Assembly: GCF_014642735.1 (NCBI RefSeq)
Contig: NZ_BMIV01000011.1
Location: forward strand, 1 to 64,000
Source of the DNA: Paracoccus acridae
GTDB taxonomy: Bacteria > Pseudomonadota > Alphaproteobacteria > Rhodobacterales > Rhodobacteraceae
Length of the DNA stretch: 64,000 nt
Reading direction: 5' to 3'
Below, one piece after another: positions 26,153 through 34,864 of the stretch; the stretch's first letter is position 1; each line of letters begins with the position of its first letter. The notes beneath the pieces are model-generated. The model saw only the letters and a list, made by a program, of their open reading frames with translations, was not told the origin of the DNA and ran no database searches. Both the position numbers and the translations under genes were made by a program.

Positions 26153-27811
26153 GTGAGCCATTTAGAAATGTCGCATGGGCTTGGAGCGATAATCCGGCCC
26201 CGGCCCGCTCTCCAGCACAAGGGCCGTAGGGACGGGGCCGGCGACAGCGCGCCGTCTGCAGGTTTCGGCTATCGTGGCTGAGGGCTATGTGGGCCCGTCG
26301 TCATTGTGCAGGTGGTTGCAGGATTTGCGCAGCCTGAGCTTCTGCCGCGCGTCGTTCGGCGCGTTTGTCGAGCCAGCTCTTTCGACCACGACCGCGCTTG
26401 CCTGTCGGCGTGTAGTGATCTCGTTGTTTGCCCACGAGTCCGACCTGCGGCGGCTTGGTCTGTTGCTGGATCATGATGTAGGACAGCACCTCGGCCAGGC
26501 GCTTGTTCTCGGTGATGCTGGCGTGGGTCACCCGCTGCTGGCTGGGGTCAAACACCCGGTAGGGCAGCAACAAGCCCTTCCAGCGGATCTCGAGCGGCCG
26601 GTCTGCAAGGGCATAGGTCTCGACATACTGGCCGATGGCGCTGCGGGCGTGCTCACTGTCATTCAGAATGAACTTCCTGCGCTCGTAATGGATCACCAGG
26701 TTGCCGCTGAGCCGGCGCTGATCGCGGATGCAGAGGCTCTCGCGGAGCCGCGATGCCGGCACATTCAGCGGCCGGTGCCGGTCATCCGAGTGGGCAGGAA
26801 GACAGGCGAAGCGTTCGTTGTGACGCACCATGAAACCCGGCAGAAAGGCATTGCCCGCCATGTCGCTGATGCCGGCAAGGCGCAGTTCCTTGACCAGAGG
26901 ACCCTGCAGGGTGCGATTGGCCCGCTCCACGCGGCCCTTGGCCTGCGAAGAGTTGGCACAGAGGATCTCGATGGTCAGTTCCGCCAGAGCGCGGCCGAAC
27001 TGCGTCATGGCATGCCCGTTGCGGACCTCGGGACGGTTGATGCGAAAGAGGCTGTACTTGTCGGAGTAAAAGGCAACCGGGCGGCCGTAATCCCTCAGAT
27101 AGTCTTCCACGACCATGAAATAGGCTTCGGTGGTCTCCGACGGGACAAAGCGCATCTGCATCAGCTTGCCGGTGGCATCATCGATGAACACCAGCAGCGT
27201 GCAGGCCGGTCCGCGATCTTCAAACCAGCGATGATCCGAGCCGTCGATCCGGATCAACTCGCCAAGAGCTTGCCGGCGCAGCCGGGGCTGGTGGATGCCC
27301 CACCGCTGCGCACGACTGTGCCAAAGCCTAGCCGCCATCATCCATTGCCGCAGGCTCTTGGATGAGACGCGGATGCCATGCCGCTCGGCCAAACTCTCGG
27401 CCGCCAGAGTCGGGCTGAAGTCGGGATAATCGCTGCGGATCAGGGACAGGATGTAGTCGCGCTTGAGAGCGCTGCTGCGGTTGTTCGAGGGTCGGCCGCG
27501 CAGCCTGTGGCGTACCAACATGGCGCCTTGTCCCGCACCTTGCCGAGCAGGCGTTGCACCTGCCGCTGACTGAGGCCAAGCAGACTGGCAGCTGTCGCTG
27601 ACCGCAAGCTGCCGTCCAGAACCTGCGCCACAACCTCGATCCGCTGAAGCTCGCGTTCGCTGATCAGGAGAAGTCCCATGCCGATGCCCTTGTGTCACAT
27701 CCTGCGCGCAAGGCTCCGGCAGCAGGGCAAGGGCGACAAATCAACTTTGCCAGTTCGCGACAATTCCAAATGGTCTCTACATGACCCACCAGCCATATCG
27801 GGTGTTATGGA
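26153..27811 (-). mobile_element. ISNCY-family insertion sequence (approximate ends)
   Basis: A broken ISNCY transposase gene is bounded by related sequences. At 26158-26174 the plus strand has ccatttagaaatgtcgc; at 27757-27780 the minus strand has accatttggaattgtcgc. These look like inverted terminal or subterminal repeats. The right end probably extends to 27811, because a 57-nt block from 27755 to 27811 recurs as a solo copy at 55681-55737. I could not define the exact left end or a target-site duplication. Confidence 0.65.
26301..27679 (-). pseudogene. ISNCY-family transposase, frameshifted
   Basis: The N-terminal HTH region starts at 27679 with MGLLLISERELQRIEVVAQV and runs through LLGLSQRQVQRLLGKVRD. 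Near 27530 the reading frame changes. The rest continues in another frame with GRPSNNRSSALKRDYILSLI, then ELIRIDGSDHRWFEDRGP, LLVFIDDATGKLMQMRF and ANSSQAKGRVERANRTLQGP, an integrase-type catalytic core with its acidic residues, to a stop at 26301. No slippery sequence is obvious at the junction, so this looks like a mutation rather than programmed frameshifting. Confidence 0.8.
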
Positions 27812-27830
27812 GTATTCTTTCAGTCCCCAA

Positions 27831-27946
27831 AGACTCCGGGGTCGTCAAGATATCCATACAGGGCATCACACCAGCCCGATTACTATCCCATCTTGCAGCA
27901 GAACGACATCCTGGCCAACCACTACGGCAAGTGCGCGTCATCGGCA
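27831..27946 (+). other. Short unexplained coding-like fragment between ISNCY and cobC
   Basis: The plus strand holds a short frame reading PDYYPILQQNDILANHYGKC without start or stop context. It could be the tail of a gene truncated by the ISNCY insertion. I do not recognise it. Confidence 0.2.
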
Positions 27947-28897
27947 TCAGGTGCCCAGAGCTGCGGCCACCCGCTGCCATTCGCCTTCGTTTCCCGGCAG
28001 CCCCAGGCGGAGCCATCTTTCGGAATATGAAAAGCGGCGCGTCCAGATGTAGTGGCAGGCGAGGGCGTCCTGCGCCTGTTGCGCATTGGGGGTGTCATAA
28101 AGGCGGAACAGAAGGGTGCCGCCGGCTTGGATCCAACCGGCGCTTGCAGCCAGGCGATCGAGCCTTTCGGCTTCACCGGAAAGACGCCTGACAGTCCTGT
28201 CACGCCAGTCCCGGTCACCAAGCGCCATGCGTCCGATTTCGAGCGCAGGACCTGAGACCGGCCAAGGGCCAGCGAGCGCGGACATTCGCCGGATCACATC
28301 TGCGCCCCCGTAAACAAAGCCAAGCCGCAGCCCGGCAAGCCCCCAGAACTTGCCGAACGACCGCAGAACCAGCAGACGGTCGGAAGCTTTGGCCACAAGG
28401 CTTTCCGCCGGGTCCGGATCCACGAAGCTTTCATCGACGACCAGCCTTCCGACCGACAGGGTGAGGAGGCTCTCCTTGCGGCAGATCCGTCCGTCCGGGT
28501 TGTTGGGATTTACGACGACGGCAAGATCGGCGCCGGACAGGTCTTCCAGCCGAGCCACCTCCTCGACATGCCAGCCCGCCTGCCGCAGGCAGGCCGCGTG
28601 CTCGTTATAGGTCGGGGCGAGCACGCGGGCGAGGCCGGGCCTTTCCAGCAAGGGGATCATCTGGACCGCCGCCTGCGCGCCTGCCATCGCCAGCCCCGGG
28701 GCGGCGGTGCCGAAGGCCGTGGCGGCGGCCTCCATGAGGGCGGCCATCGCGCTTGCCGTGGGCAGGTTGGTCCATGCCCCAGGGGAAACTCGGGACACCG
28801 GGTAGGGCTGGCGGTTGATACCGGTGGAAAGGTCGACCCAGTCCCCCTGCCCCCATCTTGCCTGTGCTTCGTCAAGGTTTCCGCCATGGTCGCGCAT
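27947..28897 (-). CDS. cobC: Threonine-phosphate decarboxylase, CobC (CobD in enteric naming)
   Basis: A 316-residue PLP-dependent enzyme of aminotransferase fold I that makes the aminopropanol-phosphate arm of cobalamin from L-threonine O-3-phosphate. It begins MRDHGGNLDEAQARWGQGDW, typical of CobC. VVNPNNPDGRICRKESLL binds the cofactor, and the PLP lysine is in LRSFGKFWGLAGLRLGFVY. The ATG at 28897 overlaps the cobD stop (ATGA). It is the last gene of the riboswitch-1 operon; the ISNCY element lies just downstream. Confidence 0.9.
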   Translation of the reverse strand: MRDHGGNLDEAQARWGQGDWVDLSTGINRQPYPVSRVSPGAWTNLPTASAMAALMEAAATAFGTAAPGLAMAGAQAAVQMIPLLERPGLARVLAPTYNEHAACLRQAGWHVEEVARLEDLSGADLAVVVNPNNPDGRICRKESLLTLSVGRLVVDESFVDPDPAESLVAKASDRLLVLRSFGKFWGLAGLRLGFVYGGADVIRRMSALAGPWPVSGPALEIGRMALGDRDWRDRTVRRLSGEAERLDRLAASAGWIQAGGTLLFRLYDTPNAQQAQDALACHYIWTRRFSYSERWLRLGLPGNEGEWQRVAAALGT

Positions 28898-29856
28898 CAG
28901 GATGCTCCGGTGATGATGGGAAGCAGCGACCAGAGCATCAGTCCAGCTGCCAGCAGAAGCATGGCCCGCCTGTAGAGCCCGAGCCCCAGCGTCACCGAGG
29001 CAGGCGAAGGATCCGGCGCCCCCTCGTTGAGCCAAGGCTCAGGGGCGACATGGCCGTCGTAGATCCGGGGGCCGGACAGCCGAACGCCCAGTGCTCCGGC
29101 CATAGCACCCTCGGGCCAGCCGGCATTCGGCGAACGGTGCCGGCTTGCGTCACGCATCATGACCCGGCCTGCGCGGAGGGGATTGCCACAGGCCAAGGCG
29201 AACAGCGCTCCGGTAGCCCGTGCAGGGATCAGGTTGACCAGGTCGTCCAGTCGGGCCGAAGCCCAGCCGAACTGCAGATAGCGCGGACTGCGATGGCCGA
29301 TCATCGAATCCAGCGTGTTGATCATCTTGTAAACTGCTATGCCCGGCAGCCCGGCCATCGCGCCCCAGAAGACCGGTGCGACGATGCCGTCCGAGCTGTT
29401 CTCGGCCAGGCTTTCAAGCGCGGCACGGGCGACGCCAGCCTCGTCCAGAGCATCGGGATTGCGTCCGACGATCATCGACACGGCGTGCCGTGCGGCAGGC
29501 AGTTCCCCCGCAACCAGCGGCATTGTAACCGCCGCGACGTGCTCCTGCAGGGAGCGCATCGCGACCAGGGGCCAGGCAAGACAGCCGCCCACCAGAATGT
29601 TCAGGACATTGCCGGAAAGCAGGGCTTGCGCGACGGCAGAGGGCAGAAGGGCTGCGCCGATGCAGAGGATCAGGGCCAGCACCCCCATCGGTTTCTGGGG
29701 CAGAGCGGACTGGTTCAGCCTTGCGTCAAGCGAGACGATCAGCCGCCCCGCCCATGTCACCGGATGGCCGATCCGCGCATAAAGCCAGTCCGGCCAGCCG
29801 ATCAGCCGGTCAAGGGCAAGCGCCACCAGCATCATCGCGGGGAACTCAGCGATCAT
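28897..29856 (-). CDS. cobD: Adenosylcobinamide-phosphate synthase, CobD (CbiB)
   Basis: A 319-residue integral membrane protein that joins the aminopropanol arm to adenosylcobyric acid. The family motifs ALDRLIGWP near the N-terminus, ESLAENSSDGIVAPVFWGAM near residue 150 and NTLDSMIGHRSPRYLQFG near residue 180 are present, together with several hydrophobic segments. ATG at 29856 or GTG at 29859 could be the start; both overlap the preceding gene. It lies directly upstream of cobC, its metabolic partner. Confidence 0.9.
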   Translation of the reverse strand: MIAEFPAMMLVALALDRLIGWPDWLYARIGHPVTWAGRLIVSLDARLNQSALPQKPMGVLALILCIGAALLPSAVAQALLSGNVLNILVGGCLAWPLVAMRSLQEHVAAVTMPLVAGELPAARHAVSMIVGRNPDALDEAGVARAALESLAENSSDGIVAPVFWGAMAGLPGIAVYKMINTLDSMIGHRSPRYLQFGWASARLDDLVNLIPARATGALFALACGNPLRAGRVMMRDASRHRSPNAGWPEGAMAGALGVRLSGPRIYDGHVAPEPWLNEGAPDPSPASVTLGLGLYRRAMLLLAAGLMLWSLLPIITGAS

Positions 29857-30619
29857 CACTGCCGAACTTCAGAATGCCGACAACCCCGGCAGCCTCGAGC
29901 GCAGAGGCCGCGTCAGGCGGAACCTCGCCCTTCGGGAAGATCAGGCCGCGGGCTGAGCCGGTATGCGCCATAAGAAAACCCGCCGCCCCAAGGTGGCGGG
30001 CCAGTCCTTCCGTTGGATCGCCCGCCGGTCCCCGCATCCTCAGGCAGCGCCGGGCGCTTTCAGAGGCTAGCTCGGCAAAGGTGTGCAGCCTGTTGGCTCG
30101 CTCCCAGTCCGCGACGATATCCGAGACATCCGGAAAATCCATGTCGGCGGGATCGGTGGAACGGGGCAGACCGAAATAGCCACCGACGATCTCGTGGGCA
30201 GGTAGTGCAGGCAGTTGCTGCAGGATGCGGCCCTCGCGGGAGGCCCAGAGCAGTCGTTCGGGATGGGTGAAGGCAAGCGGATCCGAAGCCCCTTCTTCAG
30301 CCACGCAGGCCGCCATGAGGCGCCCTGCCGGCCCCTGCCAGCCATGAAGCAGGGCCGCCGCGACCAGCCGGGCGGTCGAGATGCCTGTGCCGGCCCCTGG
30401 AGGGGATAGTGTCGAGACGACCACCTCTCCCTGTCCGGCAAGCCCTAAGGCCCGCAGGAATCCGGAAAGTGGATTGGCCTCCTGCCCGCCCCTGTAGCGG
30501 AGTTCCGCCCGCAGTCCGGTCCTCGAGCAGGGAACCGTGATCAGGCCGAGCGCGCCGTTCGGCCCCAGCCTGCCCTGCACATATTCCCCGAAATGGCCGC
30601 GGATGCTGACGGTCCTCAT
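29846..30619 (-). CDS. bluE: GHMP-kinase-family protein, BluE/PduX-like (L-threonine kinase candidate)
   Basis: A 257-residue GHMP-type protein. It begins MRTVSIRGHFGEYVQGRLGP. The ATP-binding glycine- and serine-rich motif is LSPPGAGTGISTARLVAAAL. PduX in Salmonella phosphorylates L-threonine for the CobD/CobC decarboxylase. In Rhodobacter a similar protein is encoded as bluE in the blu cobalamin cluster. Position between a phosphatase-like gene and cobD, and overlaps at both ends, support production of threonine phosphate for cobC. Biochemical role is inferred by homology. Confidence 0.75.
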   Translation of the reverse strand: MRTVSIRGHFGEYVQGRLGPNGALGLITVPCSRTGLRAELRYRGGQEANPLSGFLRALGLAGQGEVVVSTLSPPGAGTGISTARLVAAALLHGWQGPAGRLMAACVAEEGASDPLAFTHPERLLWASREGRILQQLPALPAHEIVGGYFGLPRSTDPADMDFPDVSDIVADWERANRLHTFAELASESARRCLRMRGPAGDPTEGLARHLGAAGFLMAHTGSARGLIFPKGEVPPDAASALEAAGVVGILKFGSDDR

Positions 30620-31218
30620 GGCTGCCAATTGACCTCGGCAACGGACCAGTGGCCGTGCGGTCCGACGTAGAACCGGGTCAGCGACAGGGGCGCCACATGG
30701 AACGAAAGGGCGCCGGCAACTGACCCAACGGCAAGGGCAAGCGCCGCCCGAACGGTGCCTGCATGGGCAATGACGATCTGTGTGCCCCCTGCGCGGGCAA
30801 GATCCAGAAGGGCGGGGGTTGTCCGGGCGCAAAGGTCCCGAAAGCTCTCGCCCTGTGGGGGGCGGTGATCGGCCAGAGCCTCGGGGGCCAGGGTGCCAAG
30901 GTCGGGGATTGCTGTATGGTCCAAGCCTTCCCATTCCCCGAAGTCCTGCTCCCACAACCTTTCGTTCGTCCTCACGGCCAGTCCCGGCATCAACGCCTCG
31001 GCGGTCATCAGACAGCGCCGGGCCGGCGAGCTGGTCAGCATTGCGCCTTCCGGAATACGGGCCGCCAATGCCGAAAAGCCCGCTTGGTTCGACAGATCCG
31101 CCGGCAGGTCAAGGCGGCCGACAAGGCGCCCGGCCCCTGCCACCGGAGCATGGCGGATCAGGAACATCTCGGCATGGCGAAGTTCAGACACTGCCCACGG
31201 CTCTCCCGTCAGTTTCAT
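30616..31218 (-). CDS. bluF: Histidine phosphatase-family protein, CobC/BluF-like (alpha-ribazole phosphatase candidate)
   Basis: A 200-residue phosphoglycerate-mutase-like phosphatase. Catalytic segments are MFLIRHAPVAGAGRLVGRL with RHA in place of RHG, LTSSPARRCLMTAEALMP, DFGEWEGLDH and IVIAHAGTVRAALAL. The probable substrate is alpha-ribazole 5'-phosphate or adenosylcobalamin 5'-phosphate in the last steps. The ATG at 31218 lies 8 nt after the cobS stop. The name is chosen from the Rhodobacter blu order; the enteric name for such a phosphatase is CobC, which here would clash with the decarboxylase. Confidence 0.75.
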   Translation of the reverse strand: MKLTGEPWAVSELRHAEMFLIRHAPVAGAGRLVGRLDLPADLSNQAGFSALAARIPEGAMLTSSPARRCLMTAEALMPGLAVRTNERLWEQDFGEWEGLDHTAIPDLGTLAPEALADHRPPQGESFRDLCARTTPALLDLARAGGTQIVIAHAGTVRAALALAVGSVAGALSFHVAPLSLTRFYVGPHGHWSVAEVNWQP

Positions 31219-31226
31219 TGTCCTGT

Positions 31227-31964
31227 TCACGCATGGGCGCCGAGCGTGAGCAGCATCGCCGCCTCGGCGACCTGCTGGCCTGCCCCCAGCACATCGCCGG
31301 TCTGTCCGCGGAGCTTCCTCCAGGCGATCACAGCCAACGTCGCTACCGCAAAGGCCGCAACGCCAAGCGCGGTCCAGCCCTGCGGCAGAAGCAGCATTGG
31401 CAATCCCCCCAGCAGGGCTGCCAGGATAACGCTTGCAGTCCCAACGCCCTTGCCCTGCGCTCCAAGCCCGTCCGGGCGTGCGGCCGGCAGCCATGCCATA
31501 AGCGCGGCCGGCGCCACGCGGCTGGCCATCGCAACGGCGATCAGAGCACCGATGGCCTCAAGCTCGGCAAGCGTCGCCAGTCCCAGCCAACGCAGCCCGA
31601 GCGACAGGATCAGCCCGACCGCCCCATAGCTGCCTATCCGGCTGTCCCGCATGATCTCAAGCCGCCGCTCGCGCGTGGTGCCGCCCCAGAAGCCGTCGCA
31701 GAGATCGGCGAACCCGTCCTCGTGCAGCGCCCCGGTCGTGATAACCTGGGCGGCAAGCGCAAGCCCGCCCGCGACCGGTGGGGACAGCCCAAGCGCCAGA
31801 GCCGCCACCATCACCCCGGCTGCAATAAGACCGACCGGCAGGCCGGCCAGGGGAAATGCCCAGGCCGCCGCGTCCAGCCTAGGGACGGGGTCGCGCAGGC
31901 GTCCGAACGGCACGCGCGTCAGCAGGATGACCGCTAGCTGCATCTCGGCAAGGCGCTGCCTCAT
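31227..31964 (-). CDS. cobS: Cobalamin (5'-phosphate) synthase CobS (CobV)
   Basis: A 245-residue membrane protein that joins adenosyl-GDP-cobinamide and alpha-ribazole(-phosphate). The hallmark VITTGALHEDGFADLCDGFW lies near residue 80, followed by RRLEIMRDSRIGSYGAVGL. About six hydrophobic segments are visible. The start overlaps the cobT stop (ATGA). This is the synthase, not the cobaltochelatase subunit also called CobS in Pseudomonas nomenclature, where this protein is CobV. Confidence 0.92.
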   Translation of the reverse strand: MRQRLAEMQLAVILLTRVPFGRLRDPVPRLDAAAWAFPLAGLPVGLIAAGVMVAALALGLSPPVAGGLALAAQVITTGALHEDGFADLCDGFWGGTTRERRLEIMRDSRIGSYGAVGLILSLGLRWLGLATLAELEAIGALIAVAMASRVAPAALMAWLPAARPDGLGAQGKGVGTASVILAALLGGLPMLLLPQGWTALGVAAFAVATLAVIAWRKLRGQTGDVLGAGQQVAEAAMLLTLGAHA

Positions 31965-32968
31965 GCACCGCTGATCCCGGCGTCGGCGAACGTGGCCATA
32001 CCATTGTGGCAGGCCAGCGCCGAGCGCACGACGCCAAGGGCCAACACCGCCCCCGTCCCCTCGCCAAGCCGCATGTCGAAATCGAGGATGGCCGTCCTGC
32101 CCATGGCCGACAGCAGCTTCCTGTGTCCCGGCTCGACCGAGACATGGCCGACCAGGCAATGATCGAGAAGCCGCCGGTCCGCCGCGAACAGGGGCGCAAC
32201 GGCGGCGGTGCAGATAAAACCATCCAGGATCACCGGAATACGGGCTGCGCGTGCGGCAAGAACCGCCCCGCAGATCGCCGCCTGCTCGCGGCCGCCGAGG
32301 GTCGAAAGGGTTTCAAGCGGGGCAAGGCCCGGATGGCGCGCAAGCCCGCGCGCGATCGCATCGATCTTGCGCCGAACGCCGTCGTCGTCCGAGCCGGTAC
32401 CCCGGCCAACCCAGTCTGCGACCTCGCCCCCGAACAGCGCAGCACAGAGCGCCGCGGAAATAGTCGAGTTGCCGATGCCCATCTCGCCCAAGGTCAGGAT
32501 GTCGGCTTGCGGATCGACGGCGGCCGCGCCACGGTTCAAGGCATCCAGCGTCTCGGCGTCGGTCATGGCCGGGCCGGCGGTGAAGTCGGCGGTCGGACGC
32601 TCGAGGTCCAGCGCGATCACCGACAGATCGGCGCCATTCACCCGGCAAAACTGGTTGATCGCCGCACCGCCTGCCTCGAAGTTCGCCACCATCTGCGCGG
32701 TGACCTCCTGCGGGAAGGGGTTGACCCCTTGAGCGCAGATCCCGTGGTTTCCGGCGAAGACAAGCGCCTGCGCCTTGGCGATCCTTGGCCGGTCATTTCC
32801 CTGCCAGGCAGCCATGAACAGCGCGATCTCCTCAAGCCGGCCCAGCGAGCCGGGCGGCTTGGTCAGGCTGTCTTGGCGGCGCGCGGCGGCGGCGCGGGTG
32901 GGTTCGTCGGCGACGGGCAGGGTGTCGGCGAGACCGACGATCTGGGCCAGGGTTTCCAGCTGCATCAT
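31961..32968 (-). CDS. cobT: Nicotinate-nucleotide--dimethylbenzimidazole phosphoribosyltransferase CobT (CobU)
   Basis: A 335-residue enzyme that makes alpha-ribazole phosphate from dimethylbenzimidazole and nicotinate mononucleotide. Segments typical of the family include DSLTKPPGSLGRLEEIALF near residue 35, FAGNHGICAQGVNPFPQEVT, TLGEMGIGNSTISAALCAAL and the C-terminal DFDMRLGEGTGAVLAL with its catalytic Glu. The start at 32968 overlaps the cobU stop (ATGA). Called CobU in Pseudomonas denitrificans naming. Confidence 0.93.
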   Translation of the reverse strand: MMQLETLAQIVGLADTLPVADEPTRAAAARRQDSLTKPPGSLGRLEEIALFMAAWQGNDRPRIAKAQALVFAGNHGICAQGVNPFPQEVTAQMVANFEAGGAAINQFCRVNGADLSVIALDLERPTADFTAGPAMTDAETLDALNRGAAAVDPQADILTLGEMGIGNSTISAALCAALFGGEVADWVGRGTGSDDDGVRRKIDAIARGLARHPGLAPLETLSTLGGREQAAICGAVLAARAARIPVILDGFICTAAVAPLFAADRRLLDHCLVGHVSVEPGHRKLLSAMGRTAILDFDMRLGEGTGAVLALGVVRSALACHNGMATFADAGISGA

Positions 32969-33474
32969 TTCACTTTCATGGGAAGGCCGCACACGGCCAG
33001 GATGACCTCGTCTGCGACCTGCGCGACCTGCTGGTTCAGCGTCCCCGCAGCGTCCCGGAAGATCCGGGAAAGCCGGTTCTCAGGCACAATCCCCGCGCCG
33101 ACCTCGTTGGTGACCAGCACTACGGGCGCAACCTGCGCGCCAAGCGTCTCGACCAGCCGGGCAGCCTCGGGGCGCCAGTCGCGCCCAGCCAGGATCAGGT
33201 TCGACAGCCACAAGGTCAGGCAGTCGACCAAACGGGGAGCCCCCTCCGTCAACGACAGCGCAGCGCAAAGATCCAGGGGTTCCGCATGAGTGCGCCAGGC
33301 CGCGCCTCGCCGCGCCTTATGGGTGGCGATCCGATCTTCCATTTCTGAATCGAAGGGCTGCGCGGTGGCGATATAGATCGCAGCCTCGCCAAGCGAGAGT
33401 GTCCGGCTCTCCGCGATCGCGCTCTTGCCTGACCGGGCACCACCTGTGACAAGGATGATCGATCCCATGAACAT
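32965..33474 (-). CDS. cobU: Adenosylcobinamide kinase/guanylyltransferase CobU (CobP)
   Basis: A 169-residue bifunctional enzyme that phosphorylates adenosylcobinamide and attaches GMP. The P-loop ILVTGGARSGKSAIAES is at the N-terminus, and VLVTNEVGAGIVPENRLSR lies near residue 125. An ATG at 33474 and one at 33468 are both possible; neither has a strong ribosome-binding site. First enzyme gene of the riboswitch-1 operon, located after the btuB stump. Confidence 0.92.
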   Translation of the reverse strand: MFMGSIILVTGGARSGKSAIAESRTLSLGEAAIYIATAQPFDSEMEDRIATHKARRGAAWRTHAEPLDLCAALSLTEGAPRLVDCLTLWLSNLILAGRDWRPEAARLVETLGAQVAPVVLVTNEVGAGIVPENRLSRIFRDAAGTLNQQVAQVADEVILAVCGLPMKVK

Positions 33475-33510
33475 TCTATCCCGTGGTATTTCTGGCTTGG
33501 CCGCCGCCAA

Positions 33511-33654
33511 TCACACCGTCATTTGCAAGATGGCGCGCAATCGGCTTGAGCTCGAGATGATGATTTCGTCCAAGATGACCGGATCCTGGGCATTGGTGGA
33601 CATGGCTGGCACCACCGCAGCGATGGCCAGAATGGATAGCGACGAGAACCGCAT
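33511..33654 (-). pseudogene. Truncated TonB-dependent receptor stub (btuB-like)
   Basis: A 47-residue frame with a good ribosome-binding site (gggaggg) starts MRFSSLSILAIAAVVPAM, a signal peptide, then AQDPVILDEIIISSSS, which looks like a mature N-terminus with a TonB box. It stops soon after at 33511 instead of continuing to the 600 or more residues of a receptor. Position directly behind a cobalamin riboswitch indicates it was btuB. The deletion placed cobU close behind the stub and the riboswitch. Confidence 0.65.
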
Positions 33655-33787
33655 GGTTCCCTCCCCGATTGGCCCGATGGGCCGCATGACAATCTGCCTG
33701 TGGGGATGCACCCGCAGACGGTTTCATTGTCACCGCTGCGGAATTGCCGCTCCTCGGACGCACCCCGCGCCGCGGATGGGTGATCGT

Positions 33788-33962
33788 CGAGGCAGGTCTC
33801 CTGACTTGCGGATCATCGCTCCGGCCAGCCTTCCCATGCCCGAAGACACAGTGGCAAATTGACCGTCGCTCACCGCTTACAGTTGCGGGGGCAGTCCGGG
33901 ATTTGCCTGCAAGAGGCGCACCCGGTTCCCATATTAAGCCGCTCTCGCGGCACCACGACGCG
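33788..33962 (-). promoter_or_regulatory. Cobalamin riboswitch 1
   Basis: Read on the minus strand, the conserved elements occur in order: cttaatatgggaaccgg near 33930, gcccccgcaactgtaagcgg, then gccactg, gggaaggc, and the B12 box ccgcaagtcaggagacctgc ending at 33791. This is the AdoCbl-type riboswitch. It precedes the btuB-like stub and the cobU-T-S-bluF-bluE-cobD-cobC operon, so cobalamin should repress both. Confidence 0.92.
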
Positions 33963-34096
33963 TCCGTTCTGCGCCGAGCACGCTCCGGCTGTCAAGGCTG
34001 CTCTGCAGCCCTCCCAAGGCGTGCTGCGCGACCCTGCTCTTGCAAGCGGGAGACATTTCCCACTAGGCCGTGCCGGAAGCCCTGAGGAGCCTTGCC

Positions 34097-34864
34097 ATGG
34101 AACTGACACTCGTCGGCATCGGGACCGGCAAGCCGGACCATCTGACCCTGCAGGCGGTCGAGGCGATCCGGGCGGCTGACCTCCTGCTGATCCCCGAGAA
34201 GGGCGAAGGCAAGCAGGAGCTCGCGGACCTGCGCCGCACGATCGTCGCCGGTTGCGTCGAGGATGACGGCGTCAGGGTTCTGTCCTTTGCCATGCCCGAG
34301 CGAGATCCCGCAGTGCCCGACTACAAGACCCGGGTCAAACTCTGGCATGATGCCATCGCGCAAGCCTGGCTTGATGCGCTGGCCCCTTATCCTGAAGCGC
34401 GGAAGATCGTGCTGCTCGTCTGGGGTGACCCGGCCTTGTTCGACAGCACGCTGCGCGTTGCCGAGCGGATCAGGAAGGCCTGTCCGCTAGAGCTGAAGGT
34501 CGTGCCAGGCCTGACGTCGCTGCAGGTGCTTGCCGCATCCCATGCCATCCCGCTCAACCGCCTGGCCGAGCCGTTCCTAGTGACCACCGGCAGGCACCTG
34601 CGCGAGCATGGCTGGCCCGAGGGCATCGATACGCTTGTGGTCATGCTCGACGGCGAATGTTCGTTCACCACGCTCGATCCGGCTGGGGTCTCAATCTGGT
34701 GGGGCGCCTATCTGGGCATGGAAGGTGAAATCCTCGACCAGGGGGCGCTGTCAGAAGCCGGCCCGCGCATCGTCGAGGCCCGTGCCGAGACACGGGAACG
34801 GCGGGGCTGGATCATGGACATCTACCTGCTGCGCCGCGAGACTTCCTCCGCAAGCGCGCCGTAG
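34097..34864 (+). CDS. cobF: Precorrin-6A synthase (deacetylating) CobF
   Basis: A 255-residue SAM-dependent methyltransferase that methylates precorrin-5 at C1 with loss of acetate, specific to the aerobic pathway. It begins MELTLVGIGTGKPDHLTLQA. LVWGDPALFDSTLRVAERIR lies near residue 100 and VVPGLTSLQVLAASHAIPLN near 135. The ATG at 34097 follows gaggag. It is a single plus-strand gene, diverging from riboswitch 1. Its 3' end overlaps the convergent cobA gene by 43 nt. Confidence 0.93.
   Translation: MELTLVGIGTGKPDHLTLQAVEAIRAADLLLIPEKGEGKQELADLRRTIVAGCVEDDGVRVLSFAMPERDPAVPDYKTRVKLWHDAIAQAWLDALAPYPEARKIVLLVWGDPALFDSTLRVAERIRKACPLELKVVPGLTSLQVLAASHAIPLNRLAEPFLVTTGRHLREHGWPEGIDTLVVMLDGECSFTTLDPAGVSIWWGAYLGMEGEILDQGALSEAGPRIVEARAETRERRGWIMDIYLLRRETSSASAP

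Noticed and set aside
26274..27365. 363-codon plus-strand frame over the ISNCY transposase
   Set aside because: The minus strand carries the integrase core; the plus frame has no family features.
27440..27679. Programmed frameshifting of the ISNCY transposase
   Set aside because: No slippery heptamer or following stem-loop is evident at the junction near 27530; a simple indel is more likely.
31227..32968. cobS and cobT as cobaltochelatase subunits
   Set aside because: Sequences match cobalamin synthase and the dimethylbenzimidazole phosphoribosyltransferase, not the AAA+/VWA chelatase subunits that share these names.
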